This document shows positions 17,148 through 26,347 of a stretch of 64,000 nucleotides of DNA, piece after piece. This DNA is from Brevibacillus_H ginsengisoli (GTDB taxonomy: Bacteria; Bacillota; Bacilli; Brevibacillales; Brevibacillaceae). The notes under the pieces are model-generated. The model saw only the letters and a program-made list of their open reading frames with translations. It had not been told where the DNA came from and made no database searches. The DNA lies in NCBI RefSeq assembly GCF_050113715.1, contig NZ_JBNJQR010000001.1, forward strand, positions 124,001 to 188,000. The letters run 5' to 3'. The stretch's first letter is position 1. The number at the start of each line of letters is the position of its first letter. The position numbers were made by a program, and so were the translations under genes.

Positions 17148-17828
17148 GTGTCAAAAGCACAGCGTAGTCATACTGAGCGTCCAATGGTGAAAATTCCTGC
17201 AGGTGAAATCGTATTAAGAGATGATCGAATAAAGACTGAATGGACGGTAGAGGTAAAATCTTTTTTGCTTGCACCGGTTCCTGTTACCAATGAGTTATAT
17301 TTCTCGGTATTGGAAAAGACAGTTGGTCCTAATAACCACCCTCAAGCTCCGGTGGTGGAAGTCTCATGGAATGACGCTATTCTCTTCTGTAATTTGCTAT
17401 CTCAGCAATCAGGTCTTAAGGAATGTTACTCGATAAGTGATGATGGTGAGAGTGTCATCTGTGACTGGGGTGCGGATGGCTATCGTCTTCCTACAGAAGC
17501 GGAATGGCAGTATGCGTGTAAAGCAGGAACAACTGGGTATCAATACGGCAAGCTTGAGAGAATAGCTTGGTATCATGGAAATTCTGAGGGCATGGTCCAT
17601 GAGGTGGGTAAAAAGGAGCCAAATGCGTGGGGTCTCTACGATATGTTAGGAAATGTTTGGGAGTGGTGTTGGGATCTGTACGATGTCGAAGTATACGGCC
17701 CCTACAGAGTTTTCCGCGGTGGAAGCTGGGCGGAAGAGGCTAGGGGCTGTGGAGCAACGTGCCGCCGCCGCAGTCACCCTACCTTTCGAATTGATGACCT
17801 CGGCTTTCGTCTTGCTAGGTCTCTGTAA
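17148..17828 (+). CDS. Formylglycine-generating-enzyme (FGE/SUMF1) fold protein
   Basis: 226 residues with the FGE-sulfatase fold throughout: VPVTNELYFSVLE, VEVSWNDAILFCNLLS, YRLPTEAEWQYACKAGT, GLYDMLGNVWEWCWD, VFRGGSWAEEA and LGFRLARS. True sulfatase-activating enzymes have a copper-binding Cys pair in RGGSxxCxxxxC. Here the first position is Glu and only the second Cys region (RGCGATC) is present, so sulfatase activation is unlikely. Relatives with this fold serve as hydroxylases or scaffold domains. Start GTG 17148 follows AACGGGAGGGAATTAG. No sulfatase gene is adjacent. Confidence 0.8.
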   Translation: MSKAQRSHTERPMVKIPAGEIVLRDDRIKTEWTVEVKSFLLAPVPVTNELYFSVLEKTVGPNNHPQAPVVEVSWNDAILFCNLLSQQSGLKECYSISDDGESVICDWGADGYRLPTEAEWQYACKAGTTGYQYGKLERIAWYHGNSEGMVHEVGKKEPNAWGLYDMLGNVWEWCWDLYDVEVYGPYRVFRGGSWAEEARGCGATCRRRSHPTFRIDDLGFRLARSL

Positions 17829-17889
17829 GATGGAACAAAAAAAAGGGGAGAGTAAAAGATCATTAGGTTCCCGTACAATTCGGTATTCT

Positions 17890-17928
17890 GCCCCTCTCTT
17901 CTGCAGTGCTCCGAGGGGGGCTTTTTTT
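17890..17928 (+). terminator. Terminator after the FGE-like gene
   Basis: GCCCCTC (17890-17896) pairs with GAGGGGGGC (17913-17921) across a long loop, followed by seven T. The stretch 17930-18058 carries no supported gene. Confidence 0.65.
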
Positions 17929-18058
17929 ATACTTAACGAAGACTTGGAATGGGTATGCAGGACAAAGAATAGCTGTCCATGATCCACAGTCAATTTCATT
18001 GAGCCCATCTAAAGCATCTTTCAGCTACTATAACTGTCGAACTGCCTTGAACGTTTTT

Positions 18059-20113
18059 CTAGACAAGTTTTTCAATGGTAACAAATGTATCGTTTAGTGC
18101 TACACCATTTGCCCCTGTAACTGTTTTTCCCATATCAGCCGGAATATAAGAAATCAAATTGTTAATAGGAAGATTATTAGAATGAGCAATTTGTATGGTG
18201 TATTTACTTACACTCGATGAAATCTTGGCCTTAATAATCATTTCTCCATCATGATTGTAAATTCGAACCATGTCATCCAGTTCTATATTTCGTTCTTTCG
18301 CTAATGTTGGATGAAGTAAAACATGCGGTTCTGTCTTGATTGCGTGAAGCGAGTAAATATTAATAAATTGAGAATTAATTTGATATTGTTCATGAGTGAT
18401 CAAGAGGCGATAGGGATACTTCTGGTTTTCTTGTTGAGTAGGAACAAACAAAGCTAGTGGTGGATGGGAATTTTCTTTAGCTGTTTGCGAATAAAGCTCG
18501 ATTTTTTTAGAAGGAGTGCCAAACTGCAAATTTTCCCATGCCGTAGAGGGCACAGGTTTCCTTCTCGGAGCATGGAGAAGCTCTTTCCAATGGGATATTT
18601 GAAGATCTCTATAAATTTCTTCTGTAAATTCGTCCTCAATAAATTGTATGGACGTCTTATCTGTGGGAAACGAAGAAATCCCGGGAGATTTGATATTTAA
18701 CTTTTGGGATAAGAGTTTGGCAATCTGTAAATCACTTTTACTTTCGTGATAGGGCGGGATAGCTGGCTGATTGATACTGATCCAATGATGCCAGTAACTT
18801 GAAACAATATCCCACTCTTCAAAATTGGTTGTGGCAGGAAGGACAAGGTCGGATAGCTGTGCTGTGGGAGTCAGGAATAGATCGACAGTAACAATCAGTT
18901 CTAAAGATTGGAGTGCGTGAATAAGTAAAGCACGATCTGGATTTTGGGTTAACAGGTTGCGACAAGAAATCCAGAGGAATTTCACCGGCGGGTCTTGCAG
19001 GGCATGAATTTCGGTTGCGAAGTTATTAATGTCTATTGGACGGATACAATTGTTCTGATCTAAACCATCTGGGAAGTGTTTCATAACATTAGAAGTAAAC
19101 TTCCACTGAGGATCATTGGCAAAATGGACACCACTTCCTTTTCGTCCAATATTCCCAGTGATAGCTGCCAAAGCGTTGATCGCTCGGATGCATTGTCCAG
19201 CATGAACATGCCGCTGTAACCCGAATCCAGTCCAAATAAAAACAGGGCTTCCTTTTATCAGTTGATTGGATAATTCCTTGATTGCTTCAAGTGTTTGACC
19301 ACACTTTGCCAAAGCTTCTTCCATTGGGAAGGAATCGACATATTCTTTTAATTCGCTCCACCCAACCGTATTTTTTTCAATGAAATCCATGTCATGAAAT
19401 TGATGGTCAATCATGTATTTGGCGATTGCAAGTGCTAAAGCCCCGTCACTGCCTGGTTTCACTTGAATATACAGATCTGATTTCTGAGCCGTAGCCGTGT
19501 AGACAGGGTCAATTGTGATAAGGGTGGCTCCCAATTCTTTTGCTTGATTCAAATAAGGAAGCGCATGGATTGAAGTCCATACTGGATTGACACCCCATAG
19601 AATAATGGTTTTGGCGTGAAGCAAATCTTCAAGATCAGACGTTTGGTGCCAACCAAAATCATAATGAAAGGCATCTAGCCCTGGTGACCAACAAGGTGAA
19701 CCAATTGCTCTTGTTGTTTTCCCAAGGCTATTAAACATTCCCTCCACGGCTTGATGCAGGATACCGAAATTGCCTGAATATTTATTTAGAGCAAGAGACA
19801 TGTGAGAACCATAACGCTGGTAGAGTTCAATGATTTTATCAGAAATAATATCCAAAGCACTGTCCCATGAAATTTTACGCCACTTTCCGCTTCCTCTCTT
19901 CTCCTGAATCATGGGATGTTTAATTCTTTCAGGATGATACACCAGATTTACGTAGTTGAAGCCTTTGGGGCAGAGTTTTCCTTTGGTATAGCCGTGGAGA
20001 GGGTCTCCTCCCACTTTCTGAAGAATGCCATCAGTAGAAAAGCCAAGCATACTGCAGGAACTATAGCAGTTACGAGGACAAACATGTCTAGTAATGGTAT
20101 AAGGTTCGAGCAT
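18059..20113 (-). CDS. Cytoplasmic molybdopterin oxidoreductase (DMSO reductase superfamily)
   Basis: 684 residues. N-terminal [4Fe-4S] cluster motif CPRNCYSSCSM, with the fourth cysteine in GKLCPKG. Bis-MGD domains follow. The likely molybdenum ligand is the Cys in GSPCWSPG. C-terminal MGD-binding module near QFINIYSLHAIK and DMVRIYNHDG. There is no Tat signal, so it should act in the cytoplasm, unlike its homologue at 23569. It is divergent from a ferredoxin gene 123 bases away. Family members reduce or oxidise S-, Se- or As-oxyanions, or formate; the substrate is unknown. Confidence 0.85.
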   Translation of the reverse strand: MLEPYTITRHVCPRNCYSSCSMLGFSTDGILQKVGGDPLHGYTKGKLCPKGFNYVNLVYHPERIKHPMIQEKRGSGKWRKISWDSALDIISDKIIELYQRYGSHMSLALNKYSGNFGILHQAVEGMFNSLGKTTRAIGSPCWSPGLDAFHYDFGWHQTSDLEDLLHAKTIILWGVNPVWTSIHALPYLNQAKELGATLITIDPVYTATAQKSDLYIQVKPGSDGALALAIAKYMIDHQFHDMDFIEKNTVGWSELKEYVDSFPMEEALAKCGQTLEAIKELSNQLIKGSPVFIWTGFGLQRHVHAGQCIRAINALAAITGNIGRKGSGVHFANDPQWKFTSNVMKHFPDGLDQNNCIRPIDINNFATEIHALQDPPVKFLWISCRNLLTQNPDRALLIHALQSLELIVTVDLFLTPTAQLSDLVLPATTNFEEWDIVSSYWHHWISINQPAIPPYHESKSDLQIAKLLSQKLNIKSPGISSFPTDKTSIQFIEDEFTEEIYRDLQISHWKELLHAPRRKPVPSTAWENLQFGTPSKKIELYSQTAKENSHPPLALFVPTQQENQKYPYRLLITHEQYQINSQFINIYSLHAIKTEPHVLLHPTLAKERNIELDDMVRIYNHDGEMIIKAKISSSVSKYTIQIAHSNNLPINNLISYIPADMGKTVTGANGVALNDTFVTIEKLV

Positions 20114-20236
20114 GTTCTGACCTCCTTATGATTCAACAAACTGTAATATATGCGACACTCAAATATTCGTGCTAATAGTATACTAGCGATATACTTTTAG
20201 CAACCAAAATAACTACGACAAATTGAAGGATTAAAC

Positions 20237-20803
20237 ATGGAAAAACAGCTAGGTTTCTTGGTTGATACACAAAAATGTATCGGTTGTCGAACCTGTGAAT
20301 TTGCTTGTAGAAACGAGAGGAATCGAAAGGATACCTCTCGACGAAAAGTGGTTTCGATTTCCCGAAATGATGAGAATATTTTTGGTTATCTGTCAATCGC
20401 TTGTAACCACTGCCAAAACCCGGCTTGTATGTCTGTTTGTCCGAATGCTTGCCTGAAGAAGTCTCGAGATGGAATCGTTCTGCTAGATTCAAGTAAATGC
20501 TCAGGCTGTAAGTTGTGTGTAAATGCTTGTCCGTTTCATGCCATAGCGATCAATCCCGATACGGGCAAAGCGGACAAATGTGACTTTTGTATAGAAAAAC
20601 AGAGGGTGGGAGAACTTCCTGCTTGTGTTTCCTCATGCATTGTAGGTGCTATTTCTGTCATAGACATTAACAGTAATCAAAGCTCCGGGTATCAAAAAGC
20701 AATCCTTGCCTATCAAATGAAATCAATAACTTGTCCTTCTATTCGTTTCAAAGAAAAAAAGAGTCAATTACAGCGCTTCTGGGTACAAGATGAGAAGGAG
20801 TGA
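20237..20803 (+). CDS. Four-cluster ferredoxin-like electron-transfer subunit (DmsB/NrfC type)
   Basis: 188 residues. Cysteine groups CIGCRTCEFACR, CNHCQNPACMSVCPN, CSGCKLCVNACP and CDFCIEKQRVGELPACVSSC give sites for four [4Fe-4S] clusters. No Tat signal, so cytoplasmic. It is the natural electron partner of the divergent cytoplasmic molybdoenzyme. The second-last group has a 5-residue insert, as in DmsB. It is followed 18 bases later by a PucR-type regulator, probably co-transcribed. Ribosome site before ATG is weak (GAAGGA). Confidence 0.88.
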   Translation: MEKQLGFLVDTQKCIGCRTCEFACRNERNRKDTSRRKVVSISRNDENIFGYLSIACNHCQNPACMSVCPNACLKKSRDGIVLLDSSKCSGCKLCVNACPFHAIAINPDTGKADKCDFCIEKQRVGELPACVSSCIVGAISVIDINSNQSSGYQKAILAYQMKSITCPSIRFKEKKSQLQRFWVQDEKE

Positions 20804-20821
20804 GTCATCATAGAAACAACC

Positions 20822-22384
20822 ATGACCTTTCAGGAGCTAATTATTGGTCACCCTTTTCAGGAAGTAGAGATAATAAGTGGCTGGTCAGGCAAGGGTAATT
20901 TCTTTATTGATGTACAGACAAATTGGCAAGCAGTCAAGAGACAATCGATAATGATTCTAGAAGCATCGCAAGAAAACATTCAAAAGCTTCTGGAGATGTT
21001 AAACCATGATTATATTCAAGGGATTTTACTCTACCATAAGGATAAAAAATACATTCCATCGAAGTTAATCGAAGAGATGCAACGTGTATCCAAACCAGTC
21101 TTGTATCTTAACAATGGTGACTTTGATTCAATCGTTCATACAATTGAGGAAATGAAAAAACTGAAGCAGATAGGTTTATTCCGGTATGTGTGGGAACAAT
21201 CGACCAGATACTGGCTAACGATGATAAATGAGAATCATATCCAAAAGGTGCTAGAGCGTTTGTCGGTCATCATCGACAATCCTGTTGTCTTGTTGGATCC
21301 CTTTTTCTTTGTGCATTCTTCCATCCCTTCCACCACAGACATTTCAGACAGATATACATTTTTGAAGCCAAGATACGCACAGATTAGAACCAGTTCTCAG
21401 GATGATTACACTTTATTGCAAGAACAACAAGAATCGTTTCTTCTGTTCAAACTAGAAAACCATGGATTTCTATTAATCAAACAGGAGCGGGGAACCATCA
21501 CTGATATGACCATTGAACTGGTTTATCAGGTTTTGCCGAGCCTCCTCGTTTGGTTTAAGAAAGAAGAAGCTATACTACAGACGAATCGAAAATATGCGAA
21601 TCAGTTTATTTATGATGTCTTGTATAACAATTTTGAATCAGAAGAGATGTTGATTACACAAGCAAAACTCTGGGGATGGAATTTTACAAAACAGCCTCTA
21701 CTGATGGTGCTGCAATTACGTGCCGATAATGACCAATCCCTTACTATGGAATTGCTGGAGAGTATTAAACATCAGATCACCTACATCCTCCACTCACGAT
21801 CTCTTCCAGGTATCGTTACCAATTTTCAGGATCAAGTAGTTATCTTTGTGTTTGATGAAATGAGTCAATCCAAAAAAGGCCGAAAAGAATTTAGTAAATT
21901 ACTTGCAAACCAAATTCATCAGGTAATAGCAGGGAAGTTTCCCGAGGTAATGAATACGATTGGGTTAGGACGTTTATATCGATCCAATCTTGAGATTTTT
22001 CGTAGTTTTCAAGAAGCAAAGATTGCCCTGGAAATGGGAAGATTTCTTCATCAAAGAAAGGGCGTATGTTTGTTCGAAGAGATTGGGGTTATTCGGTTAC
22101 TTAGTCTCATTAACAACGATGTTCTCATTACATTCTTTAAAGAAACCCTTGGAGAGTTACTGGAGTATGATCATGAACATGATGGAGAATTAGTTAAAAC
22201 GCTTGAAATGTATTTTCAGGAAAACGGAGATATTTCTCGCACCGCTGACTTTCTTTATATTCATCCGAATACTCTGCGCAATCGGTTGAAGAAGATCGAA
22301 AGTTTACTGGATATTAGCTTGAATTCTTACGAAGATTTGTTAAATATTTTTGTCACAATCAAAATTTCACAGTTATTAAAATAG
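20822..22384 (+). CDS. PucR/CdaR-family transcriptional regulator
   Basis: 520 residues. N-terminal domain resembles the PucR ligand-binding domain (TFQELIIGHPFQEVEIISG, then MILEASQENIQKLLEML). The middle is a GGDEF-like fold without the catalytic motif. The C-terminal helix-turn-helix is LEMYFQENGDISRTADFLYIHPNTLRNRLKKIE-like, at about 462-515. It sits between the two halves of the molybdoenzyme locus and is followed by a terminator and a region with strong palindromes, so control of the downstream operon is likely. AAGGAG lies 21 bases before ATG 20822; an in-frame ATA at 20810 has a more normal 9-base spacing, so the start is uncertain. Confidence 0.82.
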   Translation: MTFQELIIGHPFQEVEIISGWSGKGNFFIDVQTNWQAVKRQSIMILEASQENIQKLLEMLNHDYIQGILLYHKDKKYIPSKLIEEMQRVSKPVLYLNNGDFDSIVHTIEEMKKLKQIGLFRYVWEQSTRYWLTMINENHIQKVLERLSVIIDNPVVLLDPFFFVHSSIPSTTDISDRYTFLKPRYAQIRTSSQDDYTLLQEQQESFLLFKLENHGFLLIKQERGTITDMTIELVYQVLPSLLVWFKKEEAILQTNRKYANQFIYDVLYNNFESEEMLITQAKLWGWNFTKQPLLMVLQLRADNDQSLTMELLESIKHQITYILHSRSLPGIVTNFQDQVVIFVFDEMSQSKKGRKEFSKLLANQIHQVIAGKFPEVMNTIGLGRLYRSNLEIFRSFQEAKIALEMGRFLHQRKGVCLFEEIGVIRLLSLINNDVLITFFKETLGELLEYDHEHDGELVKTLEMYFQENGDISRTADFLYIHPNTLRNRLKKIESLLDISLNSYEDLLNIFVTIKISQLLK

Positions 22385-22385
22385 A

Positions 22386-22413
22386 CTGCAAGTTCTAAAA
22401 CTTGTAGTTTTTT
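22386..22413 (+). terminator. Terminator after the PucR-type regulator
   Basis: CTGCAAGTT (22386-22394), loop CTAA, AACTTGTAG (22399-22407), then a T run. Confidence 0.85.
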
Positions 22414-22446
22414 TGTGTGAAAAACGTCCCCTCTCTTCCCCTCTCA

Positions 22447-22549
22447 TCGGGGGACTGAAACGTCGGGGGATCGAAACATCTCGACGTTTTTCATAAAAGT
22501 TGGTGTGACCGCATGGCGGTCAGCATAAAACGGTCATGACCGTTTTATG
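22447..22549. promoter_or_regulatory. Repeat- and palindrome-rich control region of the molybdoenzyme operon
   Basis: Contains a direct repeat (TCGGGGGACTGAAAC at 22447, TCGGGGGATCGAAAC at 22463), an inverted AAACGTCG/CGACGTTT, the hairpin TGACCGC-ATG-GCGGTCA (22506-22522) and a perfect 26-bp palindrome at 22524-22549 built on CGGTCATGACCG. The two right-hand elements share the half-site TGACCG. It lies 130 bases before the lipoprotein gene and is a good operator candidate. Confidence 0.65.
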
Positions 22550-22678
22550 TACAAATGATGAAGAAGAATCATTCTTGCATACGGATATGTGAGAAATTCA
22601 CACCGCACCTCATCAAAACATGTTCATCTCTACAGTGGGGCAAGTGATACGATTTGGCTATAAACAGGGGGTGAGAAA

Positions 22679-22951
22679 ATGCGGAGTAAACATAAAATCA
22701 TCTATTCTTGCTTGGTACTTTCCATTCTTGTGATGTCGGCTTGTACGAATCAGACTACAAAGTCGGAAAATTCAATAATTGAAAGCCGGTCTTCTAACCT
22801 CGAGTATCAGGGAAAAGTAAAGCCGATTGTGGAAAGAAAGATCAAAATAACGAATGAACAGCAAAAAACGTTTGACTCTCTGATGCAATCTGGGCAACTT
22901 CAAAAACAGGGTACTGGAGGAGAGAAAGATGCAACCAAACCACACATATAG
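22679..22951 (+). CDS. Small lipoprotein, first gene of the molybdoenzyme operon
   Basis: 90 residues. A lipoprotein signal peptide ends at LVMSAC with the lipidated Cys at about residue 22. The rest is polar, with no recognised domain. GGGGGTGAGAAA precedes ATG. The 3' end overlaps the start of the TorD-like gene by 23 bases, so it belongs to the operon and probably sits on the outer face of the membrane beside the exported enzyme. Function unknown. Confidence 0.75.
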   Translation: MRSKHKIIYSCLVLSILVMSACTNQTTKSENSIIESRSSNLEYQGKVKPIVERKIKITNEQQKTFDSLMQSGQLQKQGTGGEKDATKPHI

Positions 22952-23576
22952 CCAGTATCTGGAAGATCGTTTTCGTATGTTCTTGGTCCTTCAGAACTTT
23001 TATGCAGGGCGTTCCTTGAAGTGGAGTGTGCAAGATTGGAAAGAGATTTGCTCAAGCATAGAGGCTTATCAACTGGTTTCACCCTGTCAGAAAATAGCGA
23101 ATAGCATTGATTTATTACAAGGAATTCAAGAAGAGGAAGTACTTTCATTGGAGTATGATTTTAATCGGCTTTTTGTAGGTCCGGACAAGCTGCTTGCCTC
23201 ACCGTATGAATCAAGCTATCGAAATCCCGAAAAGACATTAATGCAAAGGGAGACCTTGCAGGTTAGAGAATTTTATTCGTGGGTAGGGTTAGAGGTAGCC
23301 AACAAGGGAATTGAGCCAGATGATCATCTTGCTTTGGAACTAGAGTTTATTTGTTACCTTCTCGCCACTCATGCCGAAGAAGGATTTCCAGTCGAGTATC
23401 AAGAGTTCCTGGAGAAACATCTTTTGGTTTGGTACAAACAACATTGTGAATGTATTCACAATCATTCTGAGAATCCAATTTGCCAGGCAATGGCTTATCT
23501 CTTGGAAGGAGTATTAGAGCAGGAGCAGGAGAGGCTATTACCGATGAGAAAGAAGGGAAATGAGGCCGATGAATGA
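22929..23576 (+). CDS. TorD/DmsD-family molybdoenzyme chaperone
   Basis: 215 residues, all-helical. Typical family segments: LEYDFNRLFVGPDKLLASPYESSYR, with the YxxLFVGP pattern, then EPDDHLALELEFICYLL (the ExDDH-like ligand region). Such chaperones bind the Tat signal of the catalytic subunit and hold it for cofactor insertion. It overlaps the start of the Tat-exported molybdoenzyme gene by 8 bases, which fits that role. GGAGGAGAG precedes ATG 22929. Confidence 0.87.
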   Translation: MQPNHTYSQYLEDRFRMFLVLQNFYAGRSLKWSVQDWKEICSSIEAYQLVSPCQKIANSIDLLQGIQEEEVLSLEYDFNRLFVGPDKLLASPYESSYRNPEKTLMQRETLQVREFYSWVGLEVANKGIEPDDHLALELEFICYLLATHAEEGFPVEYQEFLEKHLLVWYKQHCECIHNHSENPICQAMAYLLEGVLEQEQERLLPMRKKGNEADE

Positions 23577-25773
23577 CAATAAGATATCCAGACGCAGCTT
23601 TTTAAAAGTGACAGGAGCAGTTGGAGCTTCGGTTGGTGCTTTACTTGGATTGAAATTCTCCAAAGAATATGAATTTCTGGGCCTAGCTCCACAAAAAGTG
23701 AGAGCGGATAGTGCTGAACAAACATTCTTCAATGCGTGTCCACGAAATTGCTATGATACTTGTTCAATGGTAACAACTGTGAAGGACGGCACTATTACTT
23801 TTGTAACCGGGAATGAAAATAACACTTATACAAACGGGAAGTTATGCATAAAAGGGAACACCTATCCCAGGATGGTTTATTCACCAGATCGCATCAAGTA
23901 TCCAATGCGTCAAATCGGTAGAGGTAGTGGCAAGTGGGAGCGGATCAGTTGGGAAGAAGCTTATACAATCATTGCCAAAAAGATATTTGAGATTAAAAAG
24001 GAATACGGCAGTACGCTTCCTATTTGTTTGAACAAATACTCTGGTAACTTCAATATTCTCAATTATGGGATTGAAGGTACATTGTCCAGCATCGGCTATA
24101 CAACAAGAGCAACTGGAACCCCTTGCTGGCCTGCTGGAATCGATTCACAAGCCTTTGATATGGGGAAAATCGCCAATGCTGATCCTGAACAAATGGTTCA
24201 TTCCAAGTATCTGATCGTCTGGGGGGCAAACCCGGCCTGGTGTGCAGTACACTCTATGAGCATTATTGAGAAAGCAAAAGAAAAAGGTTGCAAGATCGTT
24301 GTCATTGACCCAATTCTTACGCAGACTGCAGCCAAAGCAGATGAATATATCCAAGTCAAGGCGAGTACGGACGGCGCGTTGGCGCTAGGGATGGCCCGAT
24401 ATATTATCGATCACAAGTTATATGATGAGAACTGGTTGCAGCAGCATTCCAAAGGATTCCAAGAGTACCTGGATTATGTGAAAACCAATATCACCCTTCA
24501 ATGGGCTTCGGAAAAAACAGGGATACCAATTGAAGTGATTGAGCGCCTTGCGAGAGAATATGCCACAGCGAAACCGGCAAACATTTGGATTGGGTACGGT
24601 TCTCAGCGCCATACCAATGGTGGAGCCAATGTCCGGGCTATTGATGCATTAGCTGCATTGACAGGTAATATCGGAATTTTAGGTGGGGGCGCAAACTATG
24701 CGCAACTTACGACTTGGGGCTTTAATTACCATGCAATGATACAAAAGGCTCCAAAGGGAAGCGGAGGGGAAAAGGATCGGGCCATCAATATTAATAATTT
24801 TGGTGCCGAGGTATTAGCGGCAAAAGAGCCACCGATCAAAATGCTATGGATCGCCTGCCGTAATCCACTTTCACAAGATCCGGAACCACAAGTTGTACAA
24901 AAAGCATTTGAGAAGATGGATCTCATTGTTACGGCTGACATGTTTATGACCAATACAGTAAAGATGTCTGATCTGGTTCTACCCGTTACGACTCCATTTG
25001 AGACTTGGGGTGTAAATGTAAGCTACTGGCACTATTGGATTAATATCAACCAACAAGCGATAAAACCGTTGTATGAAGCCAAGAGTGATGTGGAAATTGC
25101 GATGGGATTGTCCAAAAAAATGAATGAATTAGAACCAGGATCATGTACGTACCCAACGTCAGGTAATTTGGAAGAGTGGGTAGGTAAAGAATTTAATGAA
25201 GGTATTTATAAGATGTTTGATATTAACGACTGGAAAGACCTATATAAAACAGGAACTGCCAAAGCAAAAGGTATGGAAATCCAATGGAAAGAAGGTAAAT
25301 TCACAACGCCATCTGGAAAGTATGAGTTCTGGTCTGAAAAGGCGACCGAATTTAATAATCATCAGCTCCCCGTCTATCTGGAGGAACTTCAGGCACCCGA
25401 GCAGTATCCAATTCGATGCATCTCTCCGCACTGGAAATTTGGGCTGCACAGCCAATTCCAGAATCTAGATTGGGTAGAGAAAATTAATAATAAACCGTTT
25501 ATTGAAATTAACCCGGCTCTTGCGAAAGAGAAAGGAATCAGTGAGAACGATCATGTAAAAATGTTTAACGATATCGGTTACATTATTGTGCCTGCAAAAA
25601 TTACTCAAAATGTTCCAAAAGACACAGTAGCTGTATACGAAGCATGGTATAAAGATCAAGATTTTAACGTGAATTTTACAGTAAAAGCCATACCTGCTGA
25701 TATGGGAGCCTATCAAACAGGGATGCCCGGAATAGCATTCCATGATAATTTTGTAAACATCGAAAAAGCATAA
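23569..25773 (+). CDS. Tat-exported molybdopterin oxidoreductase catalytic subunit
   Basis: About 734 residues from ATG 23569 (an alternative ATG at 23560 has poor ribosome-site spacing). Tat signal SRRSFLKVTGAVGASVGALLG at the N-terminus, then CPRNCYDTCSM with the fourth Cys in GKLCIKG for one [4Fe-4S]. The probable Mo ligand Cys is in GTPCWPAG. Homologous to the cytoplasmic enzyme at 18059-20113 over its length. With the ferredoxin, membrane anchor and chaperone around it, it forms an exported three-subunit complex of the DmsABC/PsrABC kind, receiving electrons from quinol or delivering them. Substrate unknown. Confidence 0.9.
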   Translation: MNDNKISRRSFLKVTGAVGASVGALLGLKFSKEYEFLGLAPQKVRADSAEQTFFNACPRNCYDTCSMVTTVKDGTITFVTGNENNTYTNGKLCIKGNTYPRMVYSPDRIKYPMRQIGRGSGKWERISWEEAYTIIAKKIFEIKKEYGSTLPICLNKYSGNFNILNYGIEGTLSSIGYTTRATGTPCWPAGIDSQAFDMGKIANADPEQMVHSKYLIVWGANPAWCAVHSMSIIEKAKEKGCKIVVIDPILTQTAAKADEYIQVKASTDGALALGMARYIIDHKLYDENWLQQHSKGFQEYLDYVKTNITLQWASEKTGIPIEVIERLAREYATAKPANIWIGYGSQRHTNGGANVRAIDALAALTGNIGILGGGANYAQLTTWGFNYHAMIQKAPKGSGGEKDRAININNFGAEVLAAKEPPIKMLWIACRNPLSQDPEPQVVQKAFEKMDLIVTADMFMTNTVKMSDLVLPVTTPFETWGVNVSYWHYWININQQAIKPLYEAKSDVEIAMGLSKKMNELEPGSCTYPTSGNLEEWVGKEFNEGIYKMFDINDWKDLYKTGTAKAKGMEIQWKEGKFTTPSGKYEFWSEKATEFNNHQLPVYLEELQAPEQYPIRCISPHWKFGLHSQFQNLDWVEKINNKPFIEINPALAKEKGISENDHVKMFNDIGYIIVPAKITQNVPKDTVAVYEAWYKDQDFNVNFTVKAIPADMGAYQTGMPGIAFHDNFVNIEKA

Positions 25774-25786
25774 GGGGGGATAGGAG

Positions 25787-26347
25787 GTGGCCAAAAAAGC
25801 ATTTGTAGTAAATATTGATCGTTGTATCGGATGTCATGCCTGTGAGATTGCATGTAAAAGCTTTTATCAGTTGGAACCCGACATGAGTCGTCGAACCGTA
25901 AGAGAGTTGCCAGAGATCATAACTGGTGCTCCTACACGAGCATACGTGTCTTCTGCGTGTAATCATTGTGAAGATCCAGCATGCAAAAAAGCGTGTCCCG
26001 TTGGAGCGTATAGCAAAAGGGAAGATGGCATTGTCGTCCATGACCCTGGTCTGTGTATTGGTTGTAAAATGTGTGCGAAGGCTTGCCCCTATAAAGTTCC
26101 GCAGTTTAACAATACGACGAAGAAAATGGATAAATGCAGCATGTGCTATCAATTGCAGGATGACGGGAAACAACCCATTTGCGTATCAAAATGCCCAATG
26201 GATGCATTAGCAGTAGTGGATTTGGATAAGGAGCTTCGTGCCAACCTTGAAGTGTCAGTCGCTGGATTTGCAAACACTGCCATTACCCACCCGACAACTC
26301 GTTTCATCTTACCGAAAACAGGAAAGCAAGTAAGGAGGGACGTGTAA
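25787..26347 (+). CDS. DmsB-type iron-sulfur subunit
   Basis: 186 residues from GTG 25787 (AAGGGGGGA upstream). Four cysteine groups: CIGCHACEIACK, CNHCEDPACKKACP, CIGCKMCAKACP, CSMCYQLQDDGKQPICVSKCP. They hold four [4Fe-4S] clusters forming a wire between catalytic and membrane subunits. It has no signal and would be co-exported with the Tat subunit. The stop TAA shares a base with the ATG of the next gene, showing tight coupling. Confidence 0.9.
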   Translation: MAKKAFVVNIDRCIGCHACEIACKSFYQLEPDMSRRTVRELPEIITGAPTRAYVSSACNHCEDPACKKACPVGAYSKREDGIVVHDPGLCIGCKMCAKACPYKVPQFNNTTKKMDKCSMCYQLQDDGKQPICVSKCPMDALAVVDLDKELRANLEVSVAGFANTAITHPTTRFILPKTGKQVRRDV

